From a virus, in the IMG/VR virus record IMGVR_UViG_3300009151_000035, positions 1-64,000 of that record: a stretch of 64,000 nt of DNA. One strand, written 5' to 3'. Of this stretch, positions 23,728 to 32,692 are shown piece by piece. A model generated the notes under the pieces. The model was not told the origin of the DNA. It saw only the letters and a list, made by a program, of their open reading frames with translations, and searched no databases. Position numbers and translations under genes: made by a program. The stretch's first letter is position 1, and each line of letters begins with the position of its first letter.

Positions 23728-26616
23728 TTAAAAGTCTCTTACCATGTCTTGTGGTACACTTGGAGAATTGCCAAGGCCATCTGCTGTGATTCTGCCAGAC
23801 AGCGTGCCAGGTGGCACAAACGGATCTCCTACATCTAACGGTTGTCCTGAGCCGGATGTTGGCGGCTGTGGTGGTGGTGCAGGAACCACTGTGTCTTTTG
23901 GTCCTGGTGGCGCTGAATTTATTACATTTGGAGTGCCACTACCTGGTCCAACACTTACTGCTGGTACAGCTAGTGCTGTGGGCCTGCCACTGGCCCCAGC
24001 TTCAGCTGCTGATGCATTTGAGTGACTGGGGTTGTCTGCGGTTGTTGCATTATCTATTCTTCTCACATCAGCTTGAGTCGCAGGTGGCGGTGCCGTGGCT
24101 GCTTTGTTAGAAGTATTGGGTTTCATAAAGAAATACAACTTGCCTTGAAGATTTTGATAAAACCCGCCATTACGAAATTCACTAGTACACTGCATGGCAG
24201 TATACACACGACTTTGCACTGGTTGACGCGAACTTGATTTAGCATAAGGGTCAGCTAGACCAGTATTAAGATCATAATCTTGTGGGCGTTGCCAAGCTAT
24301 TTCAAACATGACTTCTCTAGCATCAAAATTAATTGTTCCATCAGGCAAGAATGCATTGAAGTCAAATTCTTTTGCGCTAACTCCACCAGCAAAACTGCCT
24401 TGCTGTATCCAAGCAGGATCGCCTACAATTTTGACGTTGCAGTTGGCCAATCCCACAGGATCATACAAGCTCTCAGCCATATTGGCCTGCGGTTCGTTTT
24501 GTTTGCCATTGTCACCGGCACTGTTTTCCGTACTGGCAGTTTGAAAAGCCAAAAATGGTTGATCTCTCACGCTGCTGGTAAAGGCCTTGCGTTGCTGAAA
24601 TCCAAGATTACCTTTGGTTTGATCTCCACTGATGGTTAGATTGTAGAGATTGTTCATGGTTTCTTTATATTCAATTACCGAAGTATTTTTACCAGTAAAC
24701 CAATAGTTATATTGTTTATGCAACCCATGGAATGTGTTCACAGGATAATAACTACTATTGAAATTTAGAGGAGTGTATGTGTTGATTATAAACGTTATCT
24801 TGTGTGCAAAATCATTGCGTTTGTTATCGTAATCTAATTGCACTGCCTGGAACGTGATGTTAAACCACACAACATCTTTTTTGTTGGCAGCATTTTTAAC
24901 TTGTAGCGCATCATTTTCGTCAAAAAACAAAACGTTTTGGTCAGTAACAAATGTGCTGTTTCGTATAGCAAGCTCAATAGCTTGAACCAATTGCATGCCA
25001 GCAGTGATAGAATAATTTCTGCTTTTGATGTCTTTGTAAATTTTTTCCATGTCAGCTGATTCTGGATTGGTATTAGCAGGCTGTACCATCCCAGTCTGGC
25101 TTGCGTTTGTTTTTTTCCCTGGAGGAATTAATCTAGCATTTTTAATTGCATTTCCGCCGCCGCCAGGTCCTGGATTGGCAAATATAATTTCATACTGATC
25201 TGCTTTTTCATACACACCTTCTCTGACCAAATCTTGTTGAAATTGATTCATTGCACCCATAAGTCCCTGAGTGATGCTGCTCTTTTTTGTTTTAGGAGCT
25301 GCATCAGCTTTTGGTGGTGGTGCTGTGGATGGAGTAATTGGTATACCAAGTTCGTCAACAGGCGGATAAACTCTTTCCTCGCCAAATTCTCCTTGTAATA
25401 CAGGATTGACAAAAGTAGTATTTGAGCCTGGGGCTGCGGCCGCTGCTTGAGATGTAGAATATCGTACATCTTGACCGAGTAAATCTTCAATAGTGGTTGC
25501 AGTCAATTCAATGTTGTAAGGTATGGTTCCTCTGCGAGTTCCAGCGCCGGACCCTTCGCCTGGTGAAAGTCCTTGAAAACTGTATGTGACCAGTTTGTTT
25601 TCTATAGTCCAATCACATTGGGTAATTTTAAATGGTATAAACTTTTCAATCACTGAATTGGGGTCTGATTTGTTGCCGCCAATTTTTTGAACCAAATTGC
25701 CTTGCTCATCGTAACCATAAAATCGTATCACCATGAGATAAACTACAGATGCATAATTGATACCATTTTTTTGTCCGCTGGCTGGCATGAAGTCTTGCAC
25801 TGCTTCATACAGACGATCCAACAAAGTAATACCGTTATTTTCTACCACAGTAAATCTGATGCCTTTAGATGCATGCGGTGCTCTAGTGCCACCTCCTGTA
25901 AGAAAATTTTCAATAGTAATACTGTCAATATAAAAATCCAAAGGAAATGCAGGATTACGTCCAGCATCAGCATCAGTCGCACCAGGTATTGATGCAGTAG
26001 TGCTAGTGGCTCCATTGCTTTCAGAAAATGTTTGTGCCGTAGGACTTAACGCTCCTTTAAAGCCACCTGAGTTTTGCGGTGCGCCGCCACTTTGCACCAG
26101 CAACATATAACCGTTTACTGTTTTTTTCTTACTGTATACCAGTTGCTTGTACTGCGCAGGAGTCATGAGATACCAACTGGCTCGATAGGTATAGCTGGAA
26201 AAACGATCTAATACGTTGTCTTGAGGAATTATTTTTTGATTGCTGCCATCTGTTGAAATAACTCCAGTTTGTATTCGAGCAGCCCCCTCTCCATCACTTA
26301 CATATCCGCCAATGTTAGGTGATCCAGCATCATCATTTGGTGCAATAGTGTCACCCATGGCAGTGCCATCATCATACTGTCCAACACCAGCACTGGTAGG
26401 AGCATAGATATTTTCACTTTCATACAACTCACCTGTTTCAGGATTGCGGCGTATGGTACCCACAGCACCTGTTTCGTCGGGCAATGGTATGCCTATGTTG
26501 TATCCATCAGCATTGCTTGTGCTTTGTGTTTGTATGAATGATCGTGTGGGAGCATTGGTGCCTTGATCACCATCACCAGCATTGGTGGTAGGAGGAGTTT
26601 CTGGAAGGGTAGCCAT
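23728..26616 (-). CDS. Baseplate hub-like structural protein, 962 aa
   Basis: The sequence has a disordered Pro/Thr/Asp-rich front of about 140 residues, then FSSYTYRASWYLMTPAQYK and LDFYIDSITIENFLTGGGTR, ASKGIRFTVVENNGITLLDR, and FIPFKITQCDWTIENKLVTY. The middle and end contain further hub-type beta sequence (FNITFQAVQLDYDNKRNDFA, FEIAWQRPQDYDLNTG), and the tail is Pro/Gly-rich. Its place directly before the gp5-like spike is where T4-like genomes carry hub proteins (gp27 class), so a hub platform role is likely. Sequence similarity to T4 gp27 is not visible by eye, and the length is more than twice the 391 of gp27. No enzymatic motif seen. Confidence 0.75.
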   Translation of the reverse strand: MATLPETPPTTNAGDGDQGTNAPTRSFIQTQSTSNADGYNIGIPLPDETGAVGTIRRNPETGELYESENIYAPTSAGVGQYDDGTAMGDTIAPNDDAGSPNIGGYVSDGEGAARIQTGVISTDGSNQKIIPQDNVLDRFSSYTYRASWYLMTPAQYKQLVYSKKKTVNGYMLLVQSGGAPQNSGGFKGALSPTAQTFSESNGATSTTASIPGATDADAGRNPAFPLDFYIDSITIENFLTGGGTRAPHASKGIRFTVVENNGITLLDRLYEAVQDFMPASGQKNGINYASVVYLMVIRFYGYDEQGNLVQKIGGNKSDPNSVIEKFIPFKITQCDWTIENKLVTYSFQGLSPGEGSGAGTRRGTIPYNIELTATTIEDLLGQDVRYSTSQAAAAAPGSNTTFVNPVLQGEFGEERVYPPVDELGIPITPSTAPPPKADAAPKTKKSSITQGLMGAMNQFQQDLVREGVYEKADQYEIIFANPGPGGGGNAIKNARLIPPGKKTNASQTGMVQPANTNPESADMEKIYKDIKSRNYSITAGMQLVQAIELAIRNSTFVTDQNVLFFDENDALQVKNAANKKDVVWFNITFQAVQLDYDNKRNDFAHKITFIINTYTPLNFNSSYYPVNTFHGLHKQYNYWFTGKNTSVIEYKETMNNLYNLTISGDQTKGNLGFQQRKAFTSSVRDQPFLAFQTASTENSAGDNGKQNEPQANMAESLYDPVGLANCNVKIVGDPAWIQQGSFAGGVSAKEFDFNAFLPDGTINFDAREVMFEIAWQRPQDYDLNTGLADPYAKSSSRQPVQSRVYTAMQCTSEFRNGGFYQNLQGKLYFFMKPNTSNKAATAPPPATQADVRRIDNATTADNPSHSNASAAEAGASGRPTALAVPAVSVGPGSGTPNVINSAPPGPKDTVVPAPPPQPPTSGSGQPLDVGDPFVPPGTLSGRITADGLGNSPSVPQDMVRDF

Positions 26617-26619
26617 AGA

Positions 26620-26922
26620 TTAGAACCCCAGGGTTGATCGCAATGTGGTAATCTTTGGAAGATATATTCTAGTGTCTGCTTTGAAGTCCAGGGGCGGCGC
26701 AGTGAGTGTGTTGGGATTGCGTTGATAAAACACCCACCACAAGCCAGCATCGCTATACAAGTCGTATGCCAGCAAGTCTGGACGATACTGATAGGTGACA
26801 TTTATGATCCACAGCTTGTCGTCACTTTCTTTAGGAATGGGTCTGTTGACCATGACATCCAAATAAAACTGATTGTAGCCAGTTTGAAAGTATGGGCTGG
26901 TACTGGTATAAGTTGCAGCCAT
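26620..26922 (-). CDS. 53: gp53-like baseplate wedge protein, 100 aa
   Basis: A short protein with the pattern DLLAYDLYSDAGLWWVFYQR followed by an Asn-Pro turn and FKADTRIYLP. This resembles the gp53/LysM-type baseplate wedge family, in which a segment of the type YG-x-x-LWW-x-x-x-x-x-N is followed by P-x-x-x-L-x-x-G-x-x-L-x-IP. T4 gp53 clamps wedges together in the inner baseplate. The gene overlaps the stop of the 733-aa gene (TAATG) and ends 3 bases before the hub gene, fitting a tightly packed baseplate operon. At 100 residues it is shorter than the 196 of T4 gp53 and seems to hold only the core. Confidence 0.75.
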   Translation of the reverse strand: MAATYTSTSPYFQTGYNQFYLDVMVNRPIPKESDDKLWIINVTYQYRPDLLAYDLYSDAGLWWVFYQRNPNTLTAPPLDFKADTRIYLPKITTLRSTLGF

Positions 26923-29123
26923 TACCAGAATCCTCCACCTGCCAATAGCTGACCATTGGCAAACGATTTCAAACTAAATTGTTTGCTGACTTGATTGCGT
27001 GTTTGCATGGGCAATAGTGTGATTGAAATTTCCATCTTGGTCGGAACGTAGGTGCTGTTGATAGCATTTTGATTGGTGACATTTTGTACTACTTGCCCTG
27101 GGACAGGGCGATTGACCAACCCACCAATGTTTAATCCTGCATTGCTCAATCTATCCATGATGGCCACAACTGTGCCTAAAGTACCACCTATAGAAGGACC
27201 AGATGATTGATTTCTGCGATTTTCCATGTTCAACCCAATATTATTAAATCCATTAGCACGTATGTAATCTACATCAGTAGGCAAACTATATCCAAAGTTT
27301 GAAACCACACAAGGACTTTCGTTAAACTGATATTTTCCAAATCCACTGAGGTATACCAGTGGGGGCGGTGTGCCGGCCTGTGCATCTTGGCCATAAAACA
27401 TTTTTGTCACTGATTTAAAAAAGTGTATTACTGCCAGCAAATATGCAGCTTCGTAAGTGTCCTGTGCAGTAAATGTACCTTTAATGGTGACGTTTTCCAC
27501 TGAGCTATTTTGATAAAAATATCCACGATAGTTAGAGTGTGTTAAATCGTAAGGGTTATACTTGGCTTGATAACTGGTATCAATACTAGGTGTGTAAGGA
27601 AATATCACACCGTCAGTGGCAGCCAGCGGCGCAAGTATTCCTGGACCGCCATTGGTTTCGCTTACTTTGTAGAGATAATCAGCATTTGGTGCCAATCTCA
27701 GTCGCACACGCCAGTCAGCCGCAGCTGGAGTATTTTGACGTGTTTGTAGTGTGCTTTGATTTTGTGCAGTGTTTATCAAGCCACGAGTGACACCTGCGCC
27801 GGCATTTGCACCCTCTGAGTTCTGTGGTTCTGGCGCACTGAATTCACTTTCATTTAAAGCAGACAACGAAACTGGAGCAGGTGATGTAGTCGGTGGCGGC
27901 GTAAAGAGATCGGCAACACCATTTGTGTTGTCAACTGGCAGAGGAGTGGCTGACTCGGCAGCTATTTGCAAATCAGCGGCTTCTCGTGCTCTGTCAGCAG
28001 CTTCGAGGGCCGCATCACCTGAATTGGCTAGATCTACTTCAGCAGCACGATCCAGTCTGGTATTAAAGGCAGCATCTGCATTTGCTTGTGCAATCTGTTC
28101 AGCATCACTTACATAGCCAGTATCTAAAGGAGATACCGGATTGGCCGATTCAGATGCTATACGCAAGTCAATAACTTCTTGAGCAGCTTGAGCAGCAGCC
28201 AGTGCTTCATCACCATCGGCCGGCAACGGACTGGTGGCAGTTGCACGTATTGGGTTTGGTGTTGTTCCAAGTTGAATTTCAGTTTGTCGATTCACTACTG
28301 GATCTGGGCCGCCAGGTGTTGCTACCGGATTGTTCACTGCGGTTGTACCAGTGGTTACAGTTTGTGTGGTAGTGGTAGTGTTTGGTGTTGTTATAATTGT
28401 CGGCGGAGTAGAAGCATAGGCTGCAAACTTTTGACTTTCTAATGCATTTTGTTGATCTGTAAGTGCTTGTAGTTTTGCATCACGTGCTTCTTCTTGTTCA
28501 ATCGAATTGAGTGGTAAGCCCTGCTTTTCTCGGATATAGTTGCTGGGATTGTCTTTTTCAAACTGATCAATTTCAGCTTGCTTTGCTGCGGCTGCCGCAG
28601 CAAATTGTTGACTTTGTGCTGTAGGAACTCTTGCCCCAGCAATAATTGTAGTGGATCCGCCACCACTCACAGTTTCGGTACTGGTTGTGGTATAGTTGAT
28701 TGGTGTTACACTGCTGACTGGCGCACTGGCTTTTTGCGGATAAGGCACTTGTTTAATGGTATCATTTTCAAAGTCTGGACTTGGGTCGTATTTCTGAAAG
28801 TTCGGATCGCCTTGAGGGACAAAAGTGCCATTGACTAATGCGCCCATTTGGCCGTTTGACCCGACTGCATAATTGCCGGCCTCGGCGTCAGTTATTCCTG
28901 CTGCCTCTCTAGCCTGCTGCTGTCTTTCTTCTCTTTGGGTTGCCTTTAGCGCCGTATATTGTGCATAGCCGTAACGGCCTTCCGGAATACCGGCTGCTGC
29001 CTTTTCTGCTGATACTCGGGCAGATTGTTGAGCTAGGGTTTCGCCTACAGGTTGGCCTGGATTGTTTTGCAACCATTGGTTATATGCTTGTGCTTTATGT
29101 GGATCGTAACCTTGAGTGGCCAT
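26922..29123 (-). CDS. Baseplate/tail structural protein, 733 aa, first gene of the minus-strand block
   Basis: The first 440 residues are of low complexity: Gln/Ala-rich helices, Thr-rich strings, and a duplicated helical unit near residues 305-330 and 368-395 (EVIDLRIASESANP and AADLQIAAESATP). The C-terminal 270 residues are ordered and distinctive, with FPYTPSIDTSYQAKYNPYDL, THSNYRGYFYQNS and LLAVIHFFKSVTKMFYGQD, ending in short beta strands. I recognise this C-terminal region from structural proteins of aquatic T4-like phages but cannot assign a T4 number; a tube-to-baseplate connector role is one possibility. A GGTAAATA box and an AGGAAA ribosome site precede the ATG, so it opens the transcript that runs to base 1. 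Confidence 0.75.
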   Translation of the reverse strand: MATQGYDPHKAQAYNQWLQNNPGQPVGETLAQQSARVSAEKAAAGIPEGRYGYAQYTALKATQREERQQQAREAAGITDAEAGNYAVGSNGQMGALVNGTFVPQGDPNFQKYDPSPDFENDTIKQVPYPQKASAPVSSVTPINYTTTSTETVSGGGSTTIIAGARVPTAQSQQFAAAAAAKQAEIDQFEKDNPSNYIREKQGLPLNSIEQEEARDAKLQALTDQQNALESQKFAAYASTPPTIITTPNTTTTTQTVTTGTTAVNNPVATPGGPDPVVNRQTEIQLGTTPNPIRATATSPLPADGDEALAAAQAAQEVIDLRIASESANPVSPLDTGYVSDAEQIAQANADAAFNTRLDRAAEVDLANSGDAALEAADRAREAADLQIAAESATPLPVDNTNGVADLFTPPPTTSPAPVSLSALNESEFSAPEPQNSEGANAGAGVTRGLINTAQNQSTLQTRQNTPAAADWRVRLRLAPNADYLYKVSETNGGPGILAPLAATDGVIFPYTPSIDTSYQAKYNPYDLTHSNYRGYFYQNSSVENVTIKGTFTAQDTYEAAYLLAVIHFFKSVTKMFYGQDAQAGTPPPLVYLSGFGKYQFNESPCVVSNFGYSLPTDVDYIRANGFNNIGLNMENRRNQSSGPSIGGTLGTVVAIMDRLSNAGLNIGGLVNRPVPGQVVQNVTNQNAINSTYVPTKMEISITLLPMQTRNQVSKQFSLKSFANGQLLAGGGFW

Positions 29124-29140
29124 GTCTGTTTCCTATAGCT

Positions 29141-29148
29141 TATTTACC
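29141..29148 (-). promoter_or_regulatory. GGTAAATA late promoter of the minus-strand baseplate block
   Basis: The minus strand reads AGCGGTAAATAAGC, 17 bases before the ATG at 29123, with AGGAAA in between as ribosome site. It is the only apparent promoter for the first gene of the 29-kb minus-strand block and shares the 110-base divergent gap with a host-type promoter facing the other way. It belongs to the GGTAAATA set. Confidence 0.65.
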
Positions 29149-29179
29149 GCTGACAAAAACGGCGCAGTTTAACAAGAGG

Positions 29180-29207
29180 TTGACAATTGTTGTAAATATG
29201 CTACAAT
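29180..29207 (+). promoter_or_regulatory. Sigma-70-type promoter for gp55/gp47/gp46
   Basis: TTGACA (29180-29185) and TACAAT (29202-29207) are spaced by 16 bases, and TG stands one base before the -10 (TGC-TACAAT), giving an extended -10 element. This is close to the bacterial consensus and should be read by host RNA polymerase before gp55 exists. It lies 25 bases upstream of the gp55 ATG, with AAGGAG at 29214-29219 as ribosome site. It is the best host-type promoter I can find in the window. Confidence 0.85.
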
Positions 29208-29232
29208 CCTAACAAGGAGACTTTGTCATACT

Positions 29233-30129
29233 ATGACCTTATTACCAAAAGCGGCACCTCGTGTCAATTATCTAAACAACCGTGATATTTTGAAAGAAAT
29301 TCACTTCAGCAAGAACACCTATTGCTGGTATCGAGATTCTGTACTGGATCACCAATTTGATTTGATACTGCCCAGTCTAGACAAAATCAATCAACGCACA
29401 GTGGTGGAAGCAAGAAAAAATCGTGCTGATCGTATCAAACGCGAAACAGGAGAAGTGACTGACCAAAAGAAAATCCCCAATACTGATCTAGTGTTCCGCA
29501 TCACTTGCTGGGATCATATTCCTAAAGCACCTAAAAAAATTACCAAAGCCGAAGCCAAGCGCAAAAAGCTAGAGGATATTTTTGAATTAGACGATGTAGC
29601 AGAAGATCCATTGGCAGATATCGTAGATGTGCCAGTACTGGATCTAAATCATGTGCGTGTGAACTTTCCTCCGTTTGAACAGTATAGGCTAGACGAGGAC
29701 AAAAAGCCTTTCATTGTGGGCCGTAGCCACTGGAAGGGCGATTTAGTCACAGGAGAGTTTTCCAAAGATCACGGCACCATGACCAAAAAACTTGCACTGA
29801 TGTTTATGAAACTGTGCGAACGCTATGCCACACGTTCTAACTGGCGTGGCTACACTTACAACGAGGAAATGCGTGGACAAGCTCTTTTACAACTTTCTCA
29901 AATTGGTCTTCAATTTGACGAATCTAAATCGCAAAACCCCTTTGCTTACTATACTGCTGCTATCACTAATAGCTTTACACGGATTCTTAACATCGAAAAG
30001 AAAAATCAGAATATCAGAGATGACATCCTGGAGATGAACGGCCTGAACCCATCATGGACTAGACAGAACTCCGGCAAAGCTGGCATGGCTGCCATGTCCG
30101 GTCCGGTTGTATCTAGCTTGGATGAGTAG
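29233..30129 (+). CDS. 55: Late transcription sigma factor gp55, 298 aa
   Basis: Residues about 203-268 match the gp55 core: NWRGYTYNEEMRGQALLQL, then NPFAYYTAAITNSFTRILN and EKKNQNIRDDIL. This corresponds to sigma region 2, which binds RNA polymerase core and the late -10 box. gp55 is the small phage sigma factor that turns on head and tail genes. The protein is longer than T4 gp55 (185 residues): some 200 residues precede the core, with a charged Lys/Glu-rich stretch near 90-120. That extension has no motif I recognise. Expression comes from the adjacent sigma-70-type promoter, and gp47 follows 12 bases later. The many nnTAAATA boxes in the window are its likely targets. Confidence 0.9.
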   Translation: MTLLPKAAPRVNYLNNRDILKEIHFSKNTYCWYRDSVLDHQFDLILPSLDKINQRTVVEARKNRADRIKRETGEVTDQKKIPNTDLVFRITCWDHIPKAPKKITKAEAKRKKLEDIFELDDVAEDPLADIVDVPVLDLNHVRVNFPPFEQYRLDEDKKPFIVGRSHWKGDLVTGEFSKDHGTMTKKLALMFMKLCERYATRSNWRGYTYNEEMRGQALLQLSQIGLQFDESKSQNPFAYYTAAITNSFTRILNIEKKNQNIRDDILEMNGLNPSWTRQNSGKAGMAAMSGPVVSSLDE

Positions 30130-30141
30130 TATACTAGCAGG

Positions 30142-31158
30142 ATGACTAATCTATTTCGCAAAGCCGCAATCTTCACTGACATACACTTTGGACTCAAATC
30201 CAATTCAACCTTGCACAATGAAGATTGTTTGGCTTTTGTAAAATGGGCCACAGCCAAGGCCAAGGCGGAAGGTTGCGAAACTGCCATGTTCCTGGGCGAC
30301 TGGCACAACAATCGAGCCAGTCTTAACATTGTTACACTCAACTACAGCCTTCGATCACTGGAGCACCTGAATGCTAATTTTGAACATGTGTATTTTATTC
30401 CTGGTAATCACGATTTGTATTATCGGGATAAACGTGATATACAGAGCGTGGAATGGGCACGACATCTCCCGAATGTTACTATATGTAACGATTGGTTCCA
30501 TAGTGGTGATGTTGTTATTGCCCCTTGGCTGTGCGGTGACGATCACAAGAGAATACCCAAACTAAACGGCAAGTACATGTTTGGGCACTTTGAACTGCCG
30601 GGCTACTTGATGAACGCCATGGTAGAGATGCCGGATCATGGCGAAGTGCGTAGAGAAGACTTTGAAAATTTTGAACATGTATTCACCGGACACTTCCACA
30701 AACGACAGACTAAGAAAAATATTACCTATATCGGTAATGCGTTCCCTCACAATTATGCAGATGCTGGTGACGACGAAAGAGGACTTACTATACTGGAATG
30801 GGGAGCAGCGCCTGCGTTTCATGCTTGGCCTGCTCAACCGACGTATAGAGTATACGGTCTCGCCAACCTTATTGATAACGCTCCAACTCTTCTTAAGCCC
30901 AAGATGCATGTGCGTGTTGGACTAGACATTGAGATTTCATACGAAGAAGCCAACTTCATCAAAGAAACTTTTGTAAAAGATTACGACTTACGTGAGATGA
31001 GTTTGATTCCAAACAAGAATTCAGATGTGGACACAGACATGGCGCCAGGCGAAATCAAATTTGAGTCAGTAGATCAAATTGTTACAGACCAACTCACAAA
31101 TATTGAGTCAGAATTTTACGACAATAAGCTACTATTGAAGATTTATCAGAACCTATGA
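30142..31158 (+). CDS. 47: gp47, Mre11/SbcD-like nuclease subunit, 338 aa
   Basis: The metallophosphoesterase motifs of the Mre11/SbcD family are all present: D13-x-H15 (FTDIHFG), GD53-W-H (LGDWHNN), GNHD at 88-91, H149 in FGHFELP and GHFH at 183-186. Length is equal to the 339 residues of T4 gp47. Together with gp46 it forms the nuclease-ATPase complex that resects DNA ends for recombination-dependent replication. The gene follows gp55, as the two are also close in T4. Its stop overlaps the start of the next, unrelated gene by 4 bases (ATGA), so the partner gp46 is read after two inserted genes. Confidence 0.93.
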   Translation: MTNLFRKAAIFTDIHFGLKSNSTLHNEDCLAFVKWATAKAKAEGCETAMFLGDWHNNRASLNIVTLNYSLRSLEHLNANFEHVYFIPGNHDLYYRDKRDIQSVEWARHLPNVTICNDWFHSGDVVIAPWLCGDDHKRIPKLNGKYMFGHFELPGYLMNAMVEMPDHGEVRREDFENFEHVFTGHFHKRQTKKNITYIGNAFPHNYADAGDDERGLTILEWGAAPAFHAWPAQPTYRVYGLANLIDNAPTLLKPKMHVRVGLDIEISYEEANFIKETFVKDYDLREMSLIPNKNSDVDTDMAPGEIKFESVDQIVTDQLTNIESEFYDNKLLLKIYQNL

Positions 31159-31961
31159 TCTATTGTGTTTGGTATCCCAGTGGTGGATTTGGGCACTTTA
31201 TCAATGCGGTATTAACCTTGCATGGTGATAATTTTGTAAGACCATCAAAGTCTTTAGAATTTTCCAAAAACGGCAATAGCCATAATCTTGATTTGGTTGT
31301 TCCCAAGTACTTGTACGAATGCTGGCCAGGCGGAATTGAGTTCCTCAATGGTAAAAATTATTGTGTGCTAGTAGACAACGGGATCAACAACGAGTCAACT
31401 CAGTTTAAATCTATATTTCCCAATTCAATTGTTATCAAAATTTGTTATACAGATCGTACTTGGCCTATTGTTGCTCGAACTATGATTGATAAAGCCATGG
31501 AAAGCAGTCTTGAAGAACAATTGTCAACTGATGTTTGGAACACAGATGCTCCTTGGGCACGGCGTGAAAAGTATTTTTTGTTTTTGCGTGATCATGAATT
31601 TAGGCATGCATGGAAATCTCAAGAAGATAGTGCAATATACATAGACGAGTTATACAATGACTATGATGAGTTTTTTTACACCGTAAATTCTATTGTAAAA
31701 CTAAACTGGTGCAAAGATTTATGGTCCGAATGGCGCACTGCAAATGCCACGTACATTGATCCAATCAAAGATGCAAAAAGTGTTTTGAACTATGTAAAAA
31801 TGCAATGTTCATCTGACTTGACACATGTTACAGACATATGGACTCAGGCTGTGATTTACTATTACATTTGGCTGGAGTTTGGCATTGAAGTTCCTCACAA
31901 CGATTTTGCTGACTTTTTTACTAATACCGATCAAATTATAAAGCTAACATGCGAGTATTAA
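31155..31961 (+). CDS. Unknown protein inserted between gp47 and gp46, 268 aa
   Basis: I do not recognise a named family with confidence. The front reads MIYCVWYPSGGFGHFINAV, a Gly-rich turn after a beta strand that could be a nucleotide-binding loop as in some sulfotransferase-like proteins; this is a weak hint. The rest is rich in aromatic and acidic residues (DELYNDYDEFFYTVN, WTQAVIYYYIWLEFG) and looks globular, without membrane segments. It overlaps gp47 by 4 bases and the next gene by 13 bases, so it is part of the same transcript. Its base composition is visibly more A+T-rich than that of gp47 and gp46, consistent with later acquisition. Confidence 0.75.
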   Translation: MIYCVWYPSGGFGHFINAVLTLHGDNFVRPSKSLEFSKNGNSHNLDLVVPKYLYECWPGGIEFLNGKNYCVLVDNGINNESTQFKSIFPNSIVIKICYTDRTWPIVARTMIDKAMESSLEEQLSTDVWNTDAPWARREKYFLFLRDHEFRHAWKSQEDSAIYIDELYNDYDEFFYTVNSIVKLNWCKDLWSEWRTANATYIDPIKDAKSVLNYVKMQCSSDLTHVTDIWTQAVIYYYIWLEFGIEVPHNDFADFFTNTDQIIKLTCEY

Positions 31962-32692
31962 CATTATCAGACGGGTTTGGCGATCCTTACCCTCCAAATT
32001 CTTGGTATCTAAAATATTACAAGTGGCCAGAAATAATTGGTCTGATGACCAAAGACACAACAATCAACAATCGAAGTAGATATGGTGCCGGTAATGAATT
32101 TATGATCAACATGCTAAAACATCACATTGATCAAACAGATATGGTATTAGTGCAATGGTCAATACCAAGAAGATTAGATTTGATATTGACAGATCAGAAT
32201 GTAAAATTTTGGGAACCTGCAATAGCCAGTGATACTGCTTATCATGACAATATTGTAAATTGCGGCCAAGATCGTTTTTGGATCAGTAGTGCATCCGTTA
32301 TAAAACCTGTGAGAGACTATCACGAACACTATGTATCAATGAGACAGCATCAATTAAGGTCGCAAATTTACATAGACTATGCTAAACTGTTGCTTGATAA
32401 ACACAAGATACCTTATCAATTTATGTTGGTGTATGATAGTAATTATCTTGATGTTGATGCCAATTGGATTTGGCATCAACCAAAAAAAGGATTAGATTCG
32501 TTTAGACATCAGAGCAAGTATAAAGATTTGGATTTAAAATTTGTGCAACCTATACCATTGGTTGCATTTGATTTTGTCAAACAGTATATAATGCCTACAG
32601 TTGATCTTCACTGGCGTGGTGATCACGAAATTGATGCAGTTGAAAACATGCTATACAGACATTATCAAGAAGCCGTAAAAAATAAACCATGA
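31949..32692 (+). CDS. Unknown protein, weakly SGNH-hydrolase-like, 247 aa
   Basis: The N terminus MRVLTLSDGFGDPYPPNSWY has a Ser-Asp-Gly after the first strand, and the C-terminal part has PTVDLHWRGDHE, an Asp-x-His pair near the end. This order is reminiscent of SGNH/GDSL-type hydrolases, but the spacing and the missing clear block III make the assignment tentative. No signal peptide or membrane segment. It overlaps its neighbours on both sides (13 bases with the 268-aa gene, 4 bases with gp46) and has the same A+T-rich look as the preceding gene. The two may act together; nothing in the sequence shows on what. Confidence 0.7.
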   Translation: MRVLTLSDGFGDPYPPNSWYLKYYKWPEIIGLMTKDTTINNRSRYGAGNEFMINMLKHHIDQTDMVLVQWSIPRRLDLILTDQNVKFWEPAIASDTAYHDNIVNCGQDRFWISSASVIKPVRDYHEHYVSMRQHQLRSQIYIDYAKLLLDKHKIPYQFMLVYDSNYLDVDANWIWHQPKKGLDSFRHQSKYKDLDLKFVQPIPLVAFDFVKQYIMPTVDLHWRGDHEIDAVENMLYRHYQEAVKNKP

